A model generated the notes under the pieces. It was not told the origin of the DNA and did not search any database. It was given only the letters and a program-made list of their open reading frames with translations. A DNA stretch of 49,902 nucleotides, taken from NCBI GenBank assembly GCA_015655195.1, contig JAATFM010000217.1, positions 1 to 49,902 of the forward strand, given 5' to 3'. This DNA is from Terriglobales bacterium. Its GTDB lineage: Bacteria > Acidobacteriota > Terriglobia > Terriglobales > Acidobacteriaceae. Positions 1-8,620 of this stretch are shown piece by piece; the first letter of the stretch is position 1; the number at the start of each line of letters is the position of its first letter. The position numbers and the translations under genes are program-made.

Positions 1-590
1 AGCACATCTACGCACTATTCTTTTACGCTCTATTTTCTCTCGACTATATTTTTTTGAGAGACTTTGAGTGCTTCTTCTTCCCCTCGCATGGATATCTGAA
101 ACGCACCAGACACCCGGCGCGGGAATACGCCATCCTCTTTGCGGGTAAAGGATTCTACCTCACCTACATGCTGATTTTGCCGGTCGTGTTATTGGGGAAA
201 TCGCCTCTGCTGGTCGTTTTGGCTTTCCTGCTGACCCATATGATTATCGGGTTGACGGTAGCGCTGGTATTCCAGACCACGCACACCGTCGAAAGAACTT
301 ACTTTCCCTCAAGCCGCGCCGAGTTTGACAACGGCGTGTATCACATCTTCGCGACAACCGCCGACTATGCGACGAGTAGCCCGCTCGTAGGTTGGCTTGC
401 AGGCGGGCTAAATCATCACATAGCCCACCATCTGTGCCCCTTCGTATGCCACACTCACTACGCGTCGCTGACCCGGATTGTGAAGCAGACCGCCGAAGAG
501 TTTGGCGTTCCCTATCGGCAGCATCCCACCATGACGCGGGCCATTTGGCATCATCTGATACTTTTGAAGCAACTGGGAAATGAAGACTGA
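1..590 (+). CDS. Membrane fatty-acid desaturase, 5'-truncated by the window
   Basis: The reading frame is open from base 3 with no stop, so the start lies upstream; the TTG at 54 is internal, not a start. About 195 C-terminal residues are visible. They include a hydrophobic pair of segments, a QTTHTVE stretch and the late histidine cluster NHHIAHHLCP, which matches the third histidine box of the linoleoyl-CoA/delta-6 desaturase-like family (usually QIEHHLFP). These di-iron integral membrane enzymes insert a double bond in acyl chains using O2 and a reductant. The first histidine boxes lie outside the window. The P450 gene follows after about 108 bp on the same strand, suggesting joint lipid oxidation, but this is inference. 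The exact substrate cannot be read. Confidence 0.8.
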   Translation, partial: HIYALFFYALFSLDYIFLRDFECFFFPSHGYLKRTRHPAREYAILFAGKGFYLTYMLILPVVLLGKSPLLVVLAFLLTHMIIGLTVALVFQTTHTVERTYFPSSRAEFDNGVYHIFATTADYATSSPLVGWLAGGLNHHIAHHLCPFVCHTHYASLTRIVKQTAEEFGVPYRQHPTMTRAIWHHLILLKQLGNED

Positions 591-698
591 TCCCGAGCGC
601 TTCATCCTTGTATCTATGCCTACTCGACCGCTTCCGGAAGACCACAGCATGAAACGCCCTGAAGTTCCGGTTCAGCGTTCGCGCGGCGAGGCCTGACG

Positions 699-2075
699 TT
701 GCCGACACCCATACCCGCTGTCTCCAGATTTCGCTCCTTTGCCGATTCGCGCGCCATGGCCCGCAATCCCGTGCAGGTTTTGTCCCAGTACACCGAGGAC
801 TTCGGCGACACATTCCGCTTCTATCTCGGCGGGCTGAAGGAAGCCATTGTCACGACGAACCCCGCCGTCATTCAGCATGTGCTGAAGACCAACGCGGAGA
901 ATTACCAGAAATCCGAAATCCAGGTAAAGCGCATGGGCCACTTCCTGGGCAAAGGTCTTCTAACCACGCACGGAGAAGCCTGGCGCACGCAGCGGCGTCT
1001 CATCCAGAAGGGCTTCGACAGGAAGCAGCTTGAGGCACTGTCGGCGATCATGCAGGATTCGCTAGCCGAGTCGCTCCGGGATTTCGACAAACAGATTCAG
1101 GGCGGCCCCGTCGATATTTATCCCCACCTGATGAAAATGACCTTCGCCATGGTCGCCCGTTCGCTCTTCGGCGCGCGGCTCAAGGACGAAGACATCGATC
1201 TCGTGAGCCATACCATCTCGACCGTTCAGGAATTCATCGTTAAGCAGACCATTCAGCCCTACCTGAACCCATGGTTTGAGGTATCGGGCGAGCTGCGCCG
1301 ACATGAAGCGATGCGCGCCCGCGCCGACAGTATCTTGATGGAATACATCAAGCAGCGCCGCGGACAGGAACCCGGCCACGATCTACTGCAAACCCTCATG
1401 GATGCGCGCTACGCGGACGGCGAAGGCATGAGCGATGAACTGGTGCTGAGCGAAAGTATGCAACTGCTGGTCGCGGGGCATGAAACATCGTCCAACAGTC
1501 TCTCGTGGATTTTGTATCTCCTGAGCTCGCGTCCGGATTGTCTTGAGAGGGTGCGGCAGGAGTTCGATTCCGCGCTGGGAGATGCGCCTCTCAGCCACGG
1601 TGCTCTGGGCAGACTCGAATACACTACGCAGGTCATTCAGGAGGCGCTGCGTCTCTACCCGCCGTTCTGGATGATCGACCGCATGGCCGTCGCGGATGAC
1701 CGCATAGGCGAGATTGCGATACCGCGAGGCTCGATGGTGATTGTCTACGTGTATGGTGCGCACCATGCGCCGCGCTATTGGCCGGATACGGAGAGCTTCG
1801 ACCCGGAGCGCTTCACCAAGACGAACGCGCAGCAGCAAGCGCCCTTCACCTATCTGCCCTTTGGAGGCGGACCACGGGGCTGTATCGGCGGCAACTACGC
1901 GATGCTGCAAATTCTCATGATTCTGAGCGACCTGCTGCGGAAATACGATTTCCAACTGGTCCCCGGCCAGACGATTGAAGCGCGCCCGATGGTGATTCTG
2001 CGGCCGAAGCACGGAATCCGCATGACCTTCACGCAGACAACCGCGCGCGACCATCATGCAGTAATGCAGCAATAG
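699..2075 (+). CDS. Cytochrome P450 monooxygenase
   Basis: This is a 458-residue soluble-type P450 of normal length. It shows WRTQR of helix C (W95, R99), the I-helix oxygen-activation motif AGHET (259-263), the K-helix ExxR (E315, R318), a PERF element, and the haem-binding loop FGGGPRGCIGG with cysteine ligand C395. P450s activate O2 on haem to hydroxylate substrates with electrons from partner redox proteins; none is encoded here. The start is TTG, with GCGAGG about 7 bp upstream; the first ATG in frame lies after the first conserved residues. No membrane anchor is visible. The overall pattern recalls fatty-acid or terpene hydroxylases, and the upstream desaturase makes a lipid substrate plausible, but it is unproven. 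Confidence 0.93.
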   Translation: MPTPIPAVSRFRSFADSRAMARNPVQVLSQYTEDFGDTFRFYLGGLKEAIVTTNPAVIQHVLKTNAENYQKSEIQVKRMGHFLGKGLLTTHGEAWRTQRRLIQKGFDRKQLEALSAIMQDSLAESLRDFDKQIQGGPVDIYPHLMKMTFAMVARSLFGARLKDEDIDLVSHTISTVQEFIVKQTIQPYLNPWFEVSGELRRHEAMRARADSILMEYIKQRRGQEPGHDLLQTLMDARYADGEGMSDELVLSESMQLLVAGHETSSNSLSWILYLLSSRPDCLERVRQEFDSALGDAPLSHGALGRLEYTTQVIQEALRLYPPFWMIDRMAVADDRIGEIAIPRGSMVIVYVYGAHHAPRYWPDTESFDPERFTKTNAQQQAPFTYLPFGGGPRGCIGGNYAMLQILMILSDLLRKYDFQLVPGQTIEARPMVILRPKHGIRMTFTQTTARDHHAVMQQ

Positions 2076-2114
2076 CGACCTTCCCATTCCAGAATTGGTC
2101 TTAATGGAGCGCCG

Positions 2115-3506
2115 ATGAGCACAATTCTCGCCGACGCCTGGCTGATTACCATGAACAGCCGGCGCGAGATTCTCGACGAAGCCAGCGTTGCAGTCGATGG
2201 CGGTCGCATCGCCGCCATCGGCACACGGGCGCAGCTAGCCGGGCGCTACCCACAGGCCGAAGTGATTGACTGCCGTGGCCGCATCGTGATGCCGGGCATG
2301 GTGAATACGCACACGCACCTCTTTCAGACGCTGCTCAAAGGCCTGGGCGACGACATGGTGCTGAAGAAGTGGTTTACCTGCATGACCGGCCCCTCCGCCG
2401 TGCACCTGACGCCCGAAGACGCGCACGCCGCCGCGCTGCACGGCTGCGTCGAATCCATCCGCTCCGGCGTTACCACCGTTGTCGATTTCATGTACGCCCA
2501 TCCGCGCCCCGGCATGATTCCCGCTGTCGTTTCCGCGTTTCAAGCTACGGGAATGCGCGGCTTTGTCTGTCGCGGATTTATCTCGATGGGCCGCGAGTAC
2601 GGCGTCCCCGAGGCGCTGATTGAAGCGCCAGAGGCCGCGCTCGCCGACGCGCGCACGCACATCCGGAGCTACAACTCGCCCGGCGCTCGCGTACAGGTCG
2701 GCCTTGCGCCGAACATGATCTGGGCCGTGGATGAAAAGGGCTATCGCCTCACGCGGAAGCTTGCCGACGAGGAACATGCGCTCATCACGGCGCACGTTGC
2801 CGAGACCGACTTTGAAATTGAGACTGCGGCATCGCTTTACGGCCAGACCGACACTGAATTCCTCAGCGAGATCGGCTTCCTCGGCCCCGATGTGCTTGCC
2901 GTCCACTGCGTACAGTGCCAGTCGCACGACATCCGCATCCTGCGTCATCACGATGTGAAGGTCTCACACAATCCGTGCAGCAATCTTTATCTTGCCTCCG
3001 GCATTCCGCCCATTCCCGCGATGCAGCTTGCCGGCATCACCGTAGGTCTGGCCTCCGACGGGCCAGCCAGCAGCAACAACCACAATCTCTTTCAGGCGAT
3101 GAAATTCGCCGCTCTCATGCACAAGGGCTTTCATCGCGACGCCACGATCATGACCGCCGAGAAGGTTCTCGAAATGGCAACGATCGACGGCGCCCGCGCC
3201 GTGGGCCTCGAAAACGAGATTGGCTCGATTGAGCCGGGCAAGAAGGCCGACCTCATCGTCCTCGACTTCAACAATCCCTTCATGACGCCGATTCACCACC
3301 CGGTCTCAGCGATTGTTTATTCGGCTCTCGGCCACGAAGTCACATCGGTAATGATCGATGGCGAGTTTGTAATGCGCGACGGGGTTGTGACGCACGTGAA
3401 TGAGGTTGATGTTCGCCGCCAAGCGCAATTAGCCGCCGACGCACTCACCGCCCGCGCCGGCACTGACCGCTTCAAGCGCAGAGAGTGGCGGTCCACAGCA
3501 ATCTAG
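2115..3506 (+). CDS. Amidohydrolase of the TRZ/ATZ / aromatic deaminase type
   Basis: This 463-residue enzyme of the metal-dependent amidohydrolase superfamily is similar in length to 8-oxoguanine deaminase, TrzN/AtzB and S-adenosylhomocysteine deaminase. Visible metal ligands are NTHTH (H66, H68), the beta-5 histidine in TAHVAE (H227), HCVQ (H264) and the late aspartate in ASDGPASSNN (D315). The C-terminal SIEPGKKADLIVLD segment is the usual beta-sandwich return. The fold hydrolyses C-N or C-Cl bonds on purine- or triazine-like rings. The convergent neighbour is a BMP-type nucleoside importer, which favours a purine or purine-derived substrate. This is contextual inference; the exact substrate cannot be assigned. 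Confidence 0.9.
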   Translation: MSTILADAWLITMNSRREILDEASVAVDGGRIAAIGTRAQLAGRYPQAEVIDCRGRIVMPGMVNTHTHLFQTLLKGLGDDMVLKKWFTCMTGPSAVHLTPEDAHAAALHGCVESIRSGVTTVVDFMYAHPRPGMIPAVVSAFQATGMRGFVCRGFISMGREYGVPEALIEAPEAALADARTHIRSYNSPGARVQVGLAPNMIWAVDEKGYRLTRKLADEEHALITAHVAETDFEIETAASLYGQTDTEFLSEIGFLGPDVLAVHCVQCQSHDIRILRHHDVKVSHNPCSNLYLASGIPPIPAMQLAGITVGLASDGPASSNNHNLFQAMKFAALMHKGFHRDATIMTAEKVLEMATIDGARAVGLENEIGSIEPGKKADLIVLDFNNPFMTPIHHPVSAIVYSALGHEVTSVMIDGEFVMRDGVVTHVNEVDVRRQAQLAADALTARAGTDRFKRREWRSTAI

Positions 3507-3542
3507 AGCAGTTCTCCTATTGCTGTGGAGGGAGCTTTGTAT

Positions 3543-3588
3543 CCCACCCTAGCCGGAAAAACAAAGACCCGGCGAGGGTGGGGCACCC
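3543..3588. repeat. REP-like palindrome, family A, copy 1
   Basis: CCCACCCT at 3543-3550 pairs with AGGGTGGG at 3575-3582 around an AACAAAGA centre, with extra CGG/CCG pairing inside. The tail GGGCACCCG follows. It is one of four clear copies in the window, plus one variant, and lies between convergent genes, where a stem-loop could act as a bidirectional terminator. Confidence 0.75.
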
Positions 3589-3647
3589 GAGACTCTATAC
3601 CGTCCCACCTCCGACACTCCATACCATCCCACCAGAGACTCTATACC
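3589..3647 (+). repeat. Three near-tandem 13-bp direct repeats
   Basis: GAGACTCTATACC occurs at 3589-3601 and 3635-3647, with the variant GACACTCCATACC at 3613-3625. The first two are followed by GTCCCACC and ATCCCACC. The period is 24 then 22 bp. The repeats follow family-A copy 1 directly and sit between the ends of the amidohydrolase and permease genes. Confidence 0.7.
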
Positions 3648-3662
3648 AGCACGAGAAAGGCT

Positions 3663-4586
3663 CTAATCTCTGCTGTATGGCTGCATCAACGCAGCCGGTT
3701 TGCCGGCGCGGCCAAAGATTCCCGAGATTGCGAGAATCGTCACCAGATATGGCAATGCCAGCAACAGTTGCGGCGGCACGGAGCCGCTGGACAGTTGCAG
3801 CGAGAATTGCAGCGCGTCACAAGCGCCAAAGACCAGTGCCGCTCCGACGGCCTTCCATGGGCTCCAGCGGCCAAAAATCACAATGCCGAGCGCGATGAAC
3901 CCCTGCCCCGCCACCATGCCTTCGCGGAAGAACCCCACCTGCGCCAGCACCATGTACGCGCCCGCCATTCCCGCCATTGCTCCGGAGACCAGCACGCCGA
4001 GGTAGCGCATTCGCTCGACGGAGATTCCCGCCGCGTCCGCCGCGCGCGGATTCTCTCCCGCTGCCCGCAGTGCCAGCCCGGTGCGCGTACGAAAGAGAAA
4101 GACATGCGCCCCGGCAGCCGCCAGCAGCGTGAGATAAAGAGGCGCGGTCTGCGCGAAGAAAACCGGCCCAATGATGGGCAGCGAGCTAAGCCACGGAATC
4201 GCAACCGGAGGAAAGGTGGGAATCGTCCGCTGCGCCGTCTCGCCGCCCAACGCGAGGCGGTAGATTGCGCTTGCCGCTCCCACTGCCAGAACGTTAAAGA
4301 CAAGACCTGCGACCACCTGGCTGGCACGTACCGTCACGTACATCCACGCGAGGAAGAGATTCACCAGCACGCCCGCCGCAATCGCTGCAACGAGGCTCAG
4401 CGTGAGGCTCCCGGTCGCCTGTGCGGTGAGAAAGCTCGCCAGTGCGCCGAGCAGGATTGTACCCTCGATGCCGACATTCAGCACGCCGGCGCGCTCGCAC
4501 ACCAGCTCGCCTTCTGCCGCGGCCAGCACCGGCCCGGCCAGCCGCACGCTGGCTGCGAGCCATGTTACCCAGAAGGCTGTGTTCAT
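3663..4586 (-). CDS. Nucleoside-type ABC transporter permease, second subunit
   Basis: This 307-residue integral membrane protein of the branched-chain amino acid/ribose permease superfamily has about eight hydrophobic segments. ERAGVLNVGIEGTILLGA near the N-terminus and RAAGENPRAADAAGIS around the middle are typical of the BMP-associated nucleoside permease pair (NupQ/YufQ type). The start is ATG at 4586, overlapping the stop of the first permease by four bases (ATGA), which indicates translational coupling. An in-frame extension upstream to 5384 is arginine-rich shadow sequence and was not used. It forms a heterodimeric channel with the neighbouring permease. Transport of a purine nucleoside or related base is inferred from the family and from the facing amidohydrolase. 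Confidence 0.92.
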   Translation of the reverse strand: MNTAFWVTWLAASVRLAGPVLAAAEGELVCERAGVLNVGIEGTILLGALASFLTAQATGSLTLSLVAAIAAGVLVNLFLAWMYVTVRASQVVAGLVFNVLAVGAASAIYRLALGGETAQRTIPTFPPVAIPWLSSLPIIGPVFFAQTAPLYLTLLAAAGAHVFLFRTRTGLALRAAGENPRAADAAGISVERMRYLGVLVSGAMAGMAGAYMVLAQVGFFREGMVAGQGFIALGIVIFGRWSPWKAVGAALVFGACDALQFSLQLSSGSVPPQLLLALPYLVTILAISGIFGRAGKPAALMQPYSRD

Positions 4587-5719
4587 CGCTTCGCCTCCTT
4601 GGCTTCGGTGGCTTCGCGCGAAAACGGCAGCCGCACGCGGTAGCGCCGCAGCAGCTCGGCGGCCAGCACGAAGAGCACAATCAGGCTTTCGAGAATCAGC
4701 GTGATGGAAGTGGGAACCGTCGTGCGCCGCTCGATCGCGTCCGCGCCGACGCTCATGCCCGCGTAAAGAATCGCCGTTGGCAAGACGGCTAGTGGATTGA
4801 GCCGCGCAAGCAGGGCCACGATCAGCCCCAGAAAGCCCACGCCGCCGCTGATGCCGTCCATGAGCCGATGCTGCGCGCCGAGCAGCTCCGTCATGCCGGC
4901 TACGCCGCCGAGACCGCCGCCGATCAGAGCGGCCGCGACCATTCTGCGACCCGCCGGAATCCCCGCATAGCGCGCGGCGCGGAGGTTCGCGCCCATTACC
5001 AGCATCTCGAAACCCAGCCGCGTCTTTTTCAGCAGCGCCCATACGGCAAGCGTGGCGGCAACGGCCAGCAGAATTCCAGCGTGAGCCCGCCCTCCATGCC
5101 AGAGGAATGGCAACCACGTGGCGCGCGGCATCTGCGCCGTCTCCGGCAGGCTCCCCGGCGCGCGCATCGGCCAGGAGACGAGATACTGCACGAAGAAAAT
5201 TGCCACATAATTCGCCATCAGCGAGATGAGAACCTCGTTGCCTCCGGAGCGAACGCGGAGCAATGCCGTTGCCGCGGCCCAGATTCCGCCCGCCGCCGCG
5301 CTCGCAAAAATTGCCAGCGCAAGGAAGAATGGGAACGGCAGGCCGGCGAGCCATCCGCCCGGCGCTGCCGCAAGCGCCAGCCACGCCGAAGCTGCCGCGC
5401 CCAGCACAAAGCAGCCTTCAAAGCCGAGATACTCGAAGCCCGCCCGCCAGCAGACAATCGCGCCCAAGGCAATCAGGCTCAGCGGCGCGGCTCCGGCAAG
5501 CGTGTAGCCGAATCCGCGCAGTGTGCCGAATGGCTCGTGGAAAAGCTCGTAAAATGCGGCCAGCGGGTTGGCCCCGTAAGCAAGAAACAGCACGACCGTG
5601 ACGGCCAGCGCTGCGGCAACGGCGAGAACGACCGATGCGGCGACGGCAGCGGGCGAGTCCGCCGGTTCCAAACGTTTTTCCAGCCATCGCGGTTTCAGCC
5701 GCTGAAGCAGCTCACCCAT
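4583..5719 (-). CDS. Nucleoside-type ABC transporter permease, first subunit
   Basis: This 378-residue permease has multiple membrane spans and the conserved GAIVCWRAGFEYLGFEGCFVLG region and RAARYAGIPAGRRM cytoplasmic loop expected of NupP/YufP-like subunits. The start at 5719 (MGELLQ) is chosen because GGAG lies 8 bp upstream and the ATG overlaps the ATPase stop by eight bases. A start at 5755 would add an odd arginine-rich tail. It pairs with the next gene to form the membrane channel of the importer; the two genes overlap by four bases. It belongs to the same operon as the double ATPase. Confidence 0.92.
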   Translation of the reverse strand: MGELLQRLKPRWLEKRLEPADSPAAVAASVVLAVAAALAVTVVLFLAYGANPLAAFYELFHEPFGTLRGFGYTLAGAAPLSLIALGAIVCWRAGFEYLGFEGCFVLGAAASAWLALAAAPGGWLAGLPFPFFLALAIFASAAAGGIWAAATALLRVRSGGNEVLISLMANYVAIFFVQYLVSWPMRAPGSLPETAQMPRATWLPFLWHGGRAHAGILLAVAATLAVWALLKKTRLGFEMLVMGANLRAARYAGIPAGRRMVAAALIGGGLGGVAGMTELLGAQHRLMDGISGGVGFLGLIVALLARLNPLAVLPTAILYAGMSVGADAIERRTTVPTSITLILESLIVLFVLAAELLRRYRVRLPFSREATEAKEAKR

Positions 5720-7295
5720 TCGCTTTCTCCGCTTGCGTGCCGCCCTTTTTCGCACCCGCCATGCTTAGCCCAATCTCCGTCCGCAGCGCGGCGATTTCAT
5801 GGCCCTCGCCCGCGCCTTGCAACTCGCGCACAATCCGGCCCTCGTAGATCACCGCGATCCGGTCGGCCAGGTTCAGCAACTCTTCAAGCTCCGCCGAGAT
5901 GAGCAGAATCGCCTTGCCCTCGGCGCGCGCCCGCAGCAGCTCGCGCCATATCGATTCGACCGCACCGGCATCGAGGCCGCGCGTGGGTTGTTCGACAATC
6001 AGGACCTTCGCTCCGACTGTCATTTCGCGGCCCAAAATCAGCTTCTGCAGGTTGCCGCCGGAGAGCTTGCCCGCTTGCTGGCCCAATCCGCTCACACGAA
6101 TCCCAAAGCGCTCGATGAGTCCGCGCGCTGCGGCTTCCTCTGCGGTGCGGCTGCGGAAAAACCGCCTTCGCGCTGGCGCAATCAGGCTGGCGTTTTCGCT
6201 CACCGTCATCTCGGTCACAGAGCCAATACCGCGCCGATCCGCGGGAATGTATGCTGCGCCGGCAGCACGCAATTCCGCGACGCTCCTCCCGCGCAGATTG
6301 CGCACGGCTGTGCTTGCTTCGCTTACGCCAGTGCGAAGCCATATCTCTCCACTTTGCGCCGCGCGCAGCCCCATCAGCGCCTCGGCCAGCTCCTGCTGCC
6401 CGTTGCCGTCCACGCCAGCAATGCCGAGAATCTCGCCGGCATGAACCTTGAGGCTGATGCCGCGTATGGCGTTGCCGACCCGCAGGTTGCGGGCTTCGAG
6501 CAGCGGTTCACCCTGCGCCGCACCGCGCTCCGTTGTGGTTCGCTTTACCTCAAGATCCACCTCACGCCCGACCATCATCCGCGCCAGCTCGCGCTCGGAG
6601 ACATCCTTCGCCGCAACCGTCGTCAGGGTGCGCCCGTCGCGCAGAATCGTGACCCGATCGGCCAACGCGATAATCTCGCTGAGCTTATGCGTCACGATGA
6701 CAACCGTGTGGCCCTCTGCGCGCAGCCGGCGCAGCGCCGCGAACAACTGCTCCCGTTCGCCCGGAGTCAGCACCGCTGTTGGCTCGTCGAGAATCAGTAG
6801 CCGTGCATCGCGGTAGAGCAGCTTCAGGATTTCCACGCGCTGCTGCACGCCTACCGGCAGATTCTCGATGCGCGCGCCGGGATCGACCGCCATTCCGTAG
6901 CGCTCGCTCAAGGCGCGCACCCGCTCGGCCACGCCCGCCAATCCCAGCCACGGCCCTTTACCTTCGCGCAGAACTGGCTTCAGACCTAGCGCCACGTTTT
7001 CCGCCACAGTGAAGCGGCTCACCAGCAAGAACTCCTGATGCACCATCCCGATGCCGAGCCGGATCGCGTCCGCCGTGTTGCGAATCCGCACTGCGCTGCC
7101 ATCCACGCGAATCTCGCCCGCGTCCATGCGGTGCAGCCCGTAGAGAATCTGCATTAGCGTGCTTTTGCCCGCGCCGTTTTCGCCCAGCAGCGCATGAATC
7201 TCACCCGCCTCAAGCGTGAGATCGGCGCGGTCGTTCGCCGTCACGCCGGGAAAGCGCTTCACGATGCCGCGCATTTCAAATGCCGGTGCTGTCAC
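5712..7295 (-). CDS. Double-domain ABC transporter ATPase of the nucleoside/sugar type
   Basis: This 527-residue protein has two fused nucleotide-binding domains. The N-terminal half has Walker A GENGAGKST (38-46), a Q-loop HQEF, a degenerate signature LPVGVQQR and Walker B LLILDEPTAVL. The C-terminal half has a degenerate Walker A (GVDGNGQQEL), a canonical signature LSGGNLQK and Walker B VLIVEQPTRGLD. This asymmetry is usual for RbsA/XylG/NupO-type ATPases. It powers the two permeases encoded immediately downstream with overlapping stops and starts. The binding-protein gene is upstream on the same strand, separated by 218 bp of repeat-containing sequence. Confidence 0.95.
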   Translation of the reverse strand: MTAPAFEMRGIVKRFPGVTANDRADLTLEAGEIHALLGENGAGKSTLMQILYGLHRMDAGEIRVDGSAVRIRNTADAIRLGIGMVHQEFLLVSRFTVAENVALGLKPVLREGKGPWLGLAGVAERVRALSERYGMAVDPGARIENLPVGVQQRVEILKLLYRDARLLILDEPTAVLTPGEREQLFAALRRLRAEGHTVVIVTHKLSEIIALADRVTILRDGRTLTTVAAKDVSERELARMMVGREVDLEVKRTTTERGAAQGEPLLEARNLRVGNAIRGISLKVHAGEILGIAGVDGNGQQELAEALMGLRAAQSGEIWLRTGVSEASTAVRNLRGRSVAELRAAGAAYIPADRRGIGSVTEMTVSENASLIAPARRRFFRSRTAEEAAARGLIERFGIRVSGLGQQAGKLSGGNLQKLILGREMTVGAKVLIVEQPTRGLDAGAVESIWRELLRARAEGKAILLISAELEELLNLADRIAVIYEGRIVRELQGAGEGHEIAALRTEIGLSMAGAKKGGTQAEKANG

Positions 7296-7433
7296 TCCGC
7301 GCCTCCCATCTCACTGGTGTCCTGTCTCTGAAATTCCTAGCATAATTGCGAAAGGCAAAAGCAGATCCTTCCCTCCGCCTGAAATACGGCTACGGTCAGG
7401 ATGACACCGCATTGATGGTGCGGACTTTCTTGC

Positions 7434-7470
7434 CAGGGATAAATCCCCGGCCTACCAGCCGTGCCCTGTT
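7434..7470. repeat. Family-B palindrome remnant
   Basis: GGGATAAATCCC (7437-7448) followed by CGGCCTACC and then CGTGCCCTG resembles the complete stem-loop at 31421-31452 and the GTGCCCTG arm at 37461-37483. It lies between the BMP binding-protein gene and the ATPase gene, where it could change the downstream expression of the operon. Confidence 0.55.
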
Positions 7471-7513
7471 ACAAAACTGCTCGACAAGCGGTTCGTCAGA
7501 CACTGCCTAGTCC

Positions 7514-8569
7514 CTAACTCGGCACTGCAATCTTCCTCGCCGCCAACTCTCGCCAAACGCGCTGAAAGCCGCTCCACGCCTCGGCGGAAACCAGCTTCGG
7601 ATTGTGGTCTCCGTTCGCGCCCGCCCTCGGCAGCCACATCTCATCTACCGTCGGTTTCCACTCCCTGCCACCGGTAAAACTGCCCGCGGCAACCCACTTC
7701 GCTACCGTTTCGACCGCTCCCCTGATGTTCAGCTCAAAGCTCGTTGCCATGTTGCGCGGCGCAAGGCTTGTCTGGTCGCTGTAGCAGCCCATTACCTTTA
7801 TCCCCGCCGCCGCCGCGCCCTCGATAGCGCCCAGCCCGGTCACATCCGCCCCATGCCAGATCACGTCCGCACCGTGGCCGACAAGCGTTGCCGCAGCCTC
7901 CCTGCCCCGAGCCGCATTGTCGTAGTCGCCGGTGATAATTCCCAGCCCGCGAATTCCGGGCACAGCGTATTGCGCCCCGGCAATGAAGCAGCGGCGGATG
8001 CGCTGCTGGTTCGGGTCGTCCTCGCCGCCCACAAAACCCACGGCGAACTTCTTTTCCGAGATCAGAGCCGCCAAGGCCCCCGCGCCAAATGCCGCCGCAT
8101 AGTATTCGAGATCGATAAACAGAATGTTCGCCGGAACTGCCTCGTGCGGCTGATAGTTGGTGACGAAATACTTTTGTGCCGGGTAGTCGGGCGCCACGTC
8201 AATCAGCGCGCTCGCAAACTCGAAGCCGTGGCCGATAATAAGGTCGAAGCCGTCATCCGAGTAGCCCCGCGCCACCTGCTGCATCCGCGCCAGCGTAATG
8301 TTTTCCATGTAGGCGGTTTGGAAGCCCGGCGTCCGCGCCAGCCCGCGCAGCCCGCCGTAGGCCAGCGCGCTCCACCCGCCGTCCGTTATTACGCCGGAGA
8401 GCAGCAGCGCTACTTTTGTTACGCGGCCCTGAACTAAATGGCTCTGGCCCCACGCAAAGCCGCTGGCCAGCGTGCCGGTCGCCGCGCAGGCCGCCAGCCG
8501 GCAGAAGTCTCGCCTCGAAATGGAAGAGTCCACGGTCCGGTCAGTAGTAGTCACGCGTATTCGCATCAT
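7514..8569 (-). CDS. BMP-family substrate-binding protein of the ABC importer
   Basis: This is a periplasmic or exported binding protein of the basic membrane protein (BMP/PnrA) family, about 351 residues. The N-terminus carries a twin-arginine signal, ISRRDFCRLAAC, then a hydrophobic stretch ending near GFAWGQ. Mature-domain landmarks are VALLLSGVITDGGWSALAYGG, IIGHGFEFASAL, FVGGEDDPN and DVIWHGADVTGLG. The start is ATG at 8569 or 8566, with GGAAG just upstream; the longer reading to 8605 has no such site. LAAC looks like a lipobox but sits before, not after, the hydrophobic region, so lipidation is uncertain. It delivers ligand, probably a nucleoside, to the permeases downstream. Only about 50 bp separates it from the divergent DUF1501 gene. 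Confidence 0.92.
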   Translation of the reverse strand: MMRIRVTTTDRTVDSSISRRDFCRLAACAATGTLASGFAWGQSHLVQGRVTKVALLLSGVITDGGWSALAYGGLRGLARTPGFQTAYMENITLARMQQVARGYSDDGFDLIIGHGFEFASALIDVAPDYPAQKYFVTNYQPHEAVPANILFIDLEYYAAAFGAGALAALISEKKFAVGFVGGEDDPNQQRIRRCFIAGAQYAVPGIRGLGIITGDYDNAARGREAAATLVGHGADVIWHGADVTGLGAIEGAAAAGIKVMGCYSDQTSLAPRNMATSFELNIRGAVETVAKWVAAGSFTGGREWKPTVDEMWLPRAGANGDHNPKLVSAEAWSGFQRVWRELAARKIAVPS

Positions 8570-8620
8570 AACTTCCGGGCCTGAAATCCCTTTCCGCCGT
8601 GACAAAATCAGTTACGCGCC

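Noticed and set aside
3525-4643. 372-codon plus-strand frame
   Set aside because: It is a charged, low-complexity shadow of the permease gene with no recognisable motif.
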